DNA of 64,000 nt from Sediminibacter sp. Hel_I_10 (lineage in GTDB: Bacteria > Bacteroidota > Bacteroidia > Flavobacteriales > Flavobacteriaceae), in assembly GCF_000688335.1 (NCBI RefSeq), contig NZ_JHZX01000001.1, forward strand, positions 2,728,001 to 2,792,000, in the 5' to 3' direction. Position 1 is the stretch's first letter; every line of letters starts with the position of its first letter. The translations under genes and the position numbers were made by a program. Below the pieces are notes generated by a model. That model made no database searches, was not told the DNA's origin, and was given only the letters and a program-made list of their open reading frames with translations. Positions 59,196 through 64,000 of this stretch are shown here, piece by piece.

Positions 59196-60884
59196 TCAAA
59201 CAACACCCTCCAGACCTGCAGGTAGATTAATACGCTTGTACTTAACGAGCTTCGCCCATTCGTCTCTAAACAAAAGATATTTTCCGGCATCGCTAAAATT
59301 GGTGCTCTGCAGAGGGAGTTTTTTTAAGGCTAAAGCTTCAGAACTTTTGTCTTTATGAATTTCTGGGCTTCCTGTTCGTCTGTTTTTCTTTACCAAGATC
59401 TTTGAGAGTTCCATACTGCTCTTTAATTCTCTACATTGATATTCGTCAATTAAGAGCTGTGGTAATCCTGGTACCGTTTGCTGAAGTACTTGCTTCATAA
59501 AGAAATATTCCTCGCTCTGGTAAATAGTAGCCTGGCCTTTTGACATTAAGGTGACTTTCCAATTTGTACTGTTTCCGTTTTCGTCAAACTCAATGTTGTT
59601 TTTTACTTCTGTAGCCCAATCACGGCCACTACTTGCGTATTGGTTACCCGAACGGTCGTAATACATATAGAGTCGCTTATTTTGATGTGGCGCAAAGAAA
59701 TCCCTAAATTTCTTACCAATCTCCTTACTGCTTTCTGGGATTAAGGTATAAAAGTTCTTTAGGCAATAGATTTTGTTACCGAAAGTTTGTGCCACAACCA
59801 TACTAATCATCTTGCCAAAATCTACGCCGCACTCTAATGGCGCGTGTGGGTCTACATACCGAAGCATCAAACTTGTAAAATCTTCCTTATCCTTAATGCC
59901 GGTGCGCATGGCAATCTCATTCAAAATACCATCGCTATAAAAATGCTCTTGGCCGAGTCCGGTATAAAACTTATCTCCTTCCTCAAGAGAAGATTTAAAA
60001 CTCAACACACTTTGCTTAAACTCTTCCCATCCAAGCGCATCCAGCTGGTCAATAATATATCCTGGTGTTAGGATATCCAAATTGACCAAACTACTTACTA
60101 CGAGAAAAAACGTAGTGTCATATCTGGCGGTGTACCACCTGATCATCCAACGCTCTCTTTGCTTTACCAATTTTTTTAATGCAATACGATCTTTTTTGTC
60201 ATAAGCCCTTTTAATCTTATGGTTAATGTCATTCAAGATACTGCCTGCCTGGTAAGCACGTTTTACTTTCTCCACGTCCATTTGATCACGGGTCTCCATG
60301 ATCCAGTCGTGGTTCTTTTTAGAAATGTTTGGTAAATCTGTTGTAAAGGTTGTTCCTCTGTAAAAAGGCGAATAAGATACTTGCGAAAATCCACGTAGAG
60401 CAGGGTAGATGATGTCTACCACCTTTTTGTCATGATACTTCACTTCGTCCCCAAAGAGATGCTGAAAACTATCCCCTGCAAGTCCTGAAGGCTGATCTAA
60501 GCTTCCTAACTTAAATATAGCGCCGTTATGTATGGAAATTGTGTTTTTGTACCTGATAATAGGCGTATAGGGATGCTTGAAATGAGATGGAGGCCTTTCG
60601 TCATAAACATAATGCTTACCCTCAATCCATCCTTTGTACTCTCTCCAACCTTCAATGAGCTTTGGTATCACCTTATCTTTTGCATTTACAAAAGTATCTG
60701 CAACAAATCCTAATACACTCCTGGGCATATCATAAACAACATCCATTGAGCGATCTGCCTGAACATCTGTGGTTTTTGTGGTACCACGCCCGGCTATAAA
60801 ACGCAAATGTTTAGGGGATATAAGATCTATGGCCTGCTTCACAGGGTTACCATATCGATATTCTACATTGTGATCATTCTTCAT
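59196..60884 (-). CDS. terL: Phage terminase large subunit
   Basis: TerL is the ATPase and nuclease motor that packs DNA into the head. The 562-residue protein has a Walker A of the terminase type, FIAGRGTTKTTD (about residues 29-40), a Walker B-like HLFGDEV preceded by hydrophobic residues (about 140-150), and a nuclease part with ECGVDFGKMISMVVA and YYDRSGNQYASSGRDW. The length is normal for terminases. It overlaps the preceding gene by 11 nt and lies upstream of the cargo cassette. Confidence 0.88.
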   Translation of the reverse strand: MKNDHNVEYRYGNPVKQAIDLISPKHLRFIAGRGTTKTTDVQADRSMDVVYDMPRSVLGFVADTFVNAKDKVIPKLIEGWREYKGWIEGKHYVYDERPPSHFKHPYTPIIRYKNTISIHNGAIFKLGSLDQPSGLAGDSFQHLFGDEVKYHDKKVVDIIYPALRGFSQVSYSPFYRGTTFTTDLPNISKKNHDWIMETRDQMDVEKVKRAYQAGSILNDINHKIKRAYDKKDRIALKKLVKQRERWMIRWYTARYDTTFFLVVSSLVNLDILTPGYIIDQLDALGWEEFKQSVLSFKSSLEEGDKFYTGLGQEHFYSDGILNEIAMRTGIKDKEDFTSLMLRYVDPHAPLECGVDFGKMISMVVAQTFGNKIYCLKNFYTLIPESSKEIGKKFRDFFAPHQNKRLYMYYDRSGNQYASSGRDWATEVKNNIEFDENGNSTNWKVTLMSKGQATIYQSEEYFFMKQVLQQTVPGLPQLLIDEYQCRELKSSMELSKILVKKNRRTGSPEIHKDKSSEALALKKLPLQSTNFSDAGKYLLFRDEWAKLVKYKRINLPAGLEGVV

Positions 60885-61551
60885 GTCTCGGATCTTCTCC
60901 AGGTTCTATAAATAATTTGAAAGGCAAACGTCCGGCCTCACGTTTAAGAACATCTTTTTCCATTTCGGTAAGCTCTTTATAACCGTCAATTGCTGCAGCA
61001 ATTTCTCTACGATCGTATTTAACCATTCCAACATCTTCAGGATTTTGCGTATAAAGTTTAAATGGCCTATCAAATAATCCTTCAGGGAAATCTTCGATAT
61101 CTGGTTGATCAAGCTGGCGAAACTTAAAGGCCTTCTCGCGCATCTTGCTTATTTTTTCCAAATCGTCAATGCCTTCAGATGCTAATCGTGCAATTGCAAT
61201 ATCCTGGTCCTGCTCATCGGCATACATATTTCTATAGGCTTGCTTTGAAATGGAGCTCTCCATGTAGAAATACTCAATGGTATCACAATAAATTTTGTTT
61301 GCTATATGCGGATCTAGATTATTGACCTTAACCAAATGGTTTATGATATGGTTTTTAGTGGCAAATTGACGATAGCGCAGTTTCATTGCTCTAACCTTTT
61401 CAAGAGCATCTAAATAATCAACGATATCTGCAGGAGCGTTTTCAAAATTGCCTGTCTCTACAAAATCATGGATATCATCCACGGTAATATGAGCAGGTAC
61501 TTTAATATTTTTATATAGTTCCACCATAGACCTGGGATTTATAGTTTTCAA
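60874..61551 (-). CDS. Unrecognised 225-residue protein in the packaging block
   Basis: The 225-residue helical, acidic protein lies between a candidate small terminase and TerL and overlaps both, the first by up to 41 nt (17 nt if ATG 61527 is used) and TerL by 11 nt. It has a helical stretch with KLRYRQFATKNHIINHLVKVNNLDP and a glutamate-rich end. It could be a second small-terminase-like protein or a head assembly factor; no motif decides it. Confidence 0.6.
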   Translation of the reverse strand: MKTINPRSMVELYKNIKVPAHITVDDIHDFVETGNFENAPADIVDYLDALEKVRAMKLRYRQFATKNHIINHLVKVNNLDPHIANKIYCDTIEYFYMESSISKQAYRNMYADEQDQDIAIARLASEGIDDLEKISKMREKAFKFRQLDQPDIEDFPEGLFDRPFKLYTQNPEDVGMVKYDRREIAAAIDGYKELTEMEKDVLKREAGRLPFKLFIEPGEDPRHEE

Positions 61552-61846
61552 AATCTTTGATCTTACGTCGCTTCTCTATAGTTTGTGCCGCTGTAATATT
61601 TCCTGTCCTGGCGTTTTGGCTCAATTTATCATCAATTTCAAATTGAGACTCCAAACGCCCTCGCTGTATGGCCAACCATTCATCACTATCTTCAGTAGTG
61701 GCTTTAATTCTAAATTTGCTTTTAGATTGAGAGAGGTATATCGCCATTTCATCGTAACTGTAGTTTACAGAAGATAAACGCTCAATAGTTTCTAAATAGG
61801 AGCAGTCTGATAATTCTTTAGGTAGTTTTGGGGCTTCCTTTTTCAT
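61511..61846 (-). CDS. Candidate small terminase subunit
   Basis: The 111-residue protein has an N-terminal helix-turn-helix-like part (YSYDEMAIYLSQSKSKFRIKA) and a helical charged C-terminal part (LSQNARTGNITAAQTIEKRRKIKDFENYK). Small terminases bind the packaging site with such an HTH and form rings by helical parts. The place just before TerL supports this. The call is by pattern only. Confidence 0.5.
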   Translation of the reverse strand: MKKEAPKLPKELSDCSYLETIERLSSVNYSYDEMAIYLSQSKSKFRIKATTEDSDEWLAIQRGRLESQFEIDDKLSQNARTGNITAAQTIEKRRKIKDFENYKSQVYGGTI

Positions 61847-61847
61847 G

Positions 61848-62474
61848 TCAACTTTTTACAATTTCACCATTAATAGCTCTGTAGCGGATCTCGCTCTCTG
61901 TAAAGAGCTTCATTCTAAAATCAAACAAACCTTTGCTATTGGCAAAAATGTATTGTTCTAAACTTGCGTTTTCACTCCAGTTCCCCGAGCCCTCAATAAT
62001 ATAATTCGCTTCTTTTGTTTCTATAAGGCAAACTTTAGAGTGATTCCATCCAAACAACACATTTATATTAGCGTACTGTCTATTCACTGTGCTCAGTAGG
62101 TCACAGATCATCATATTCCGGCTTAACATCGTATCGCTAACCAAAAGCGTTATCTCATCCACCTTTCCAGTTTGATGAAGTTCTACCAATGCATTTATAA
62201 CGCGCTTATTAATACTGTACGTTGTGGCCAACAAATGTTTGGCGCTCTGGTTCTCTAAAACCACAGGTATAAACGTAAATGCATTGAAGGACTTCTCACT
62301 TTGCAGAAAAAAGAACTCCTCGGCCTCTGGCAATCGAGTAAGTTCCTTTTTTATGCTAGAAACCTTTTGGTAATGGGCCAACAAATATTTAGAAACAAAA
62401 CTTCCAGAAACCGACGCCTGCTCTATAGGAGTAGGCTTAGCATCTGGAAGTGAAAAGAACTTATTACGCTTCAT
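61848..62474 (-). CDS. PLD-like (HKD motif) protein
   Basis: The 208-residue protein carries the phospholipase D-type motif WNHSKVCLIETKEANYIIEGSGNWS, that is HxK, four further residues and an acidic Glu, then GSxN, in about residues 142-166. The PLD superfamily includes nucleases and lipid hydrolases; one HKD is enough in dimeric nucleases. The acidic residue differs from the usual Asp. Sitting in the packaging block suggests a DNA role. It lies 1 nt before the small terminase candidate. Confidence 0.65.
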   Translation of the reverse strand: MKRNKFFSLPDAKPTPIEQASVSGSFVSKYLLAHYQKVSSIKKELTRLPEAEEFFFLQSEKSFNAFTFIPVVLENQSAKHLLATTYSINKRVINALVELHQTGKVDEITLLVSDTMLSRNMMICDLLSTVNRQYANINVLFGWNHSKVCLIETKEANYIIEGSGNWSENASLEQYIFANSKGLFDFRMKLFTESEIRYRAINGEIVKS

Positions 62475-62477
62475 ATA

Positions 62478-63446
62478 CTAGCTGATCTTAGCAATCCTTG
62501 TATCTACGAGCTCCAGTTCTTTTTTTGCGAGGTTAAGCTTGTCTGCAAATTTGGTTTTTGCATCTCCATCATCCATCTTCTCTAATTTTCCGTTGTCACG
62601 GCTTATATTGGCGCGCAGTGTTTTTTGACGTTGCGATAATTTAATGCCTGGTAATTCATCTACCTTTTTTTGTAGCATGGTCATTTCAAAAATGGGGTGC
62701 TTTCCAAGTATCTCACCTTCATTTTTATAGTAGTTCAGCTCGTCGTAGATATCTAGGTTCAATTCAAAGTTTTCTACGGAAACCTTAGCCAATTCAAAAA
62801 TCTCATCTTCTGAAGCTCCAGCTTCTAAAAGTTTTTTGATTTCCTCACGTGAATCTTTAAACTTACCGTAAGCCGTCATTTTATCTGCCACTAAAACCTT
62901 AAGTTCGTCCGGACAATCGTCTGCAGATAAAAACGGAAATTCATCACGTAACTTTACGTTTTGCTTTACGTCTTCAGGCGCGTCTAAAAACGGATTTACA
63001 AAAGTTTCCTCTACTTTTTTATAATCTTGAATAAATTTAATAAGGTCCTCTTTTTTGCGAGACTCCAGCTCTACTTTTACAGCTTCAGAAATATCATTGG
63101 CCAGTGGCACAATTTCTTTGTGATAATTGGCAGTCTCAAGATCTATAGCGTTTATCGTTTCTTGAAGTTCTTGAGAAATATCTAGAACAATTTCTAAATC
63201 TTCAGCTTTACGCTCTTCTTTTTTGGCAGATCTGATGTCTGCCTCTGTAATGTGAAATAGCTTTTTTACATCATACTCCAGACTGTCTAAATTTTTGGGA
63301 CTATAACCTCCGGCATTGTAAAATCTTTTTTGAAAGGGGGTAGCATCCTTATGATCTAAAAGGACCTGCAGCAGATCGTTAAAACGGACTTTTAAAGCAG
63401 CAATTAAAAAGATGGTCAACACCTTTTGTTTTAATGTAGTTTTCAT
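62478..63446 (-). CDS. Long charged coiled-coil phage protein
   Basis: The 322-residue protein, Lys/Glu-rich and mostly helical, begins with a hydrophobic stretch (KVLTIFLIAALKVRF) and has long coils (LQKKVDELPGIKLSQRQKTLRANISRDN). It heads the packaging operon from promoter copy 3 and could be a scaffolding protein, but such a call needs evidence beyond charge and coil. No family is recognised. Confidence 0.6.
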   Translation of the reverse strand: MKTTLKQKVLTIFLIAALKVRFNDLLQVLLDHKDATPFQKRFYNAGGYSPKNLDSLEYDVKKLFHITEADIRSAKKEERKAEDLEIVLDISQELQETINAIDLETANYHKEIVPLANDISEAVKVELESRKKEDLIKFIQDYKKVEETFVNPFLDAPEDVKQNVKLRDEFPFLSADDCPDELKVLVADKMTAYGKFKDSREEIKKLLEAGASEDEIFELAKVSVENFELNLDIYDELNYYKNEGEILGKHPIFEMTMLQKKVDELPGIKLSQRQKTLRANISRDNGKLEKMDDGDAKTKFADKLNLAKKELELVDTRIAKIS

Positions 63447-63477
63447 ACGTATGTATTATTAAGTTCTTAAGAAGTCA

Positions 63478-63517
63478 CAATTTAAGAGCAATTGCATACG
63501 CTTACCGTGACATGGTT
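63478..63517 (-). promoter_or_regulatory. Phage promoter copy 3 (packaging operon)
   Basis: AACCATGTCACGGTAA (63517 down to 63502), 17 nt, then TAAATTG (63484-63478), 32 nt before the 322-residue gene. It matches the other two copies in element and spacing. Confidence 0.75.
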
Positions 63518-63524
63518 TGATACT

Positions 63525-63555
63525 AAAAAAGGCCCTGCAATACGCAGAGCCTTTT
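63525..63555 (-). terminator. Intrinsic terminator after the edge gene
   Basis: AAAAAGGC-TCTGC pairs with GCAGG-GCCTTTTT (one G-T pair) on the minus strand and is followed by more T residues, directly before promoter copy 3. Confidence 0.85.
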
Positions 63556-63582
63556 TAGACCAATTAAATAATTCAAATCATA

Positions 63583-64000
63583 CTAAGCGGTTCTTTGACG
63601 CTCCACCAAGTATATAGTAGCGCCACCGTCAACAACTTCAAAAGAAATGGTTGCACCATCTAGAGCGGTCCATGTGGTACCCGAGCTCAAGATAACGGTA
63701 GCCACTGTTTTATCTCCTGCAGTTAATGTTGCAGGTGCTGCACCTCCAGAACCAATTAAGGTAATGGTATCGCCGTTTTCAAAATCAAAATCTGTAAGAG
63801 AGATCTCATCCGTTACATCTAAAGCTTCTACTTTAAATTGGTACCCTGAAGCTTTCAATAAATCTATTGAAACATCAGTTGCTGCAGGCGCTAATGTTGG
63901 TAAAACACCTCTATAATGACCAGGAACAAAGCGTGTGCCTTGTATTTGCTCAAAGGTTAAGGTGTGGCCAGTTTTGTCCTTATTGGCTTGAAAGTTATTT
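63583..64000 (-). CDS. Phage protein of unknown role, cut by the window edge
   Basis: The frame is open without a stop from 63583 to the last base, so the gene continues past 64000 and the TTG at 63858 is not needed as a start. The visible C-terminal 138 or so residues are beta-type, rich in Thr, Gly and Ala (ITLIGSGGAAPATLTAGDKT, then TVILSSGTTWTALDGATI). A structural protein is likely from composition and position; whether it is the capsid cannot be told. Confidence 0.6.
   Translation of the reverse strand, partial: NNFQANKDKTGHTLTFEQIQGTRFVPGHYRGVLPTLAPAATDVSIDLLKASGYQFKVEALDVTDEISLTDFDFENGDTITLIGSGGAAPATLTAGDKTVATVILSSGTTWTALDGATISFEVVDGGATIYLVERQRTA

Noticed and set aside
1-64000. CRISPR arrays, insertion sequences, rRNA genes
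   Set aside because: I saw no regular repeat-spacer array, no transposase gene and no rRNA sequence on reading through the window.

Overview
The window looks like a chromosome segment of a marine-type Flavobacteriaceae bacterium (Bacteroidota). The evidence is the flavobacterial gene order of the dcw cell-division cluster, the GYDIA-type GHMP kinase beside class II HMG-CoA reductase, a DPP IV/POT peptide-use pair, and promoters with the Bacteroidota -7 box TAnnTTTG. No species can be named from sequence reading alone.

Positions 1 to about 38,700 are core chromosome. They hold an envelope block (TPR protein, lptC, CorC-like protein, PpiD-like foldase), two mevalonate-pathway genes, peptide degradation and uptake, a thioredoxin, comEC, a C40 peptidase, lpxB, surE, a tail-specific protease, an orphan OppC-type permease, engB and an alpha/beta hydrolase. 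Next comes the complete division and peptidoglycan cluster mraZ-rsmH-ftsL-ftsI-murE-mraY-murD-ftsW-murG-murC-ftsQ-ftsA-ftsZ, a YqeY protein and a tRNA-Arg(TCG). Upstream of mraZ are three GTGG boxes at exact 10-bp spacing with a -7 box, which fits MraZ autoregulation.

From the tRNA-Arg to the right edge the window is a tailed-phage prophage that runs out of the window. A tyrosine integrase follows the tRNA. Almost everything else is transcribed leftwards: an unfinished gene at the edge, a packaging block (coiled-coil protein, PLD-like protein, candidate small terminase, unknown protein, large terminase), a low-GC three-gene cassette, a portal-led block, an accessory island (HIRAN protein, small proteins, J-domain-like protein) and the tail genes (tape measure and three more). 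Two small genes point rightwards in the middle. No capsid gene, phage repressor or lysis gene was recognised.

The most interesting signals are regulatory. First, AACCATGTCACGGTAA occurs identically three times on the minus strand, each time at the head of a phage operon and each time exactly 17 nt before a TAAATTG/TAATATTG box; this looks like a phage late-promoter class with its own activator. Second, the palindrome TTTAC-N5-GTAAA occurs five times between 48.9 and 51.1 kb, twice inside the -33/-7 spacer of a promoter, so a second regulator probably governs the accessory island. Third, the cassette at 58,046-59,179 encodes three overlapping, unrecognised proteins, one only 54 residues long, closed by a strong terminator; it is the best candidate for an undescribed phage-borne system.
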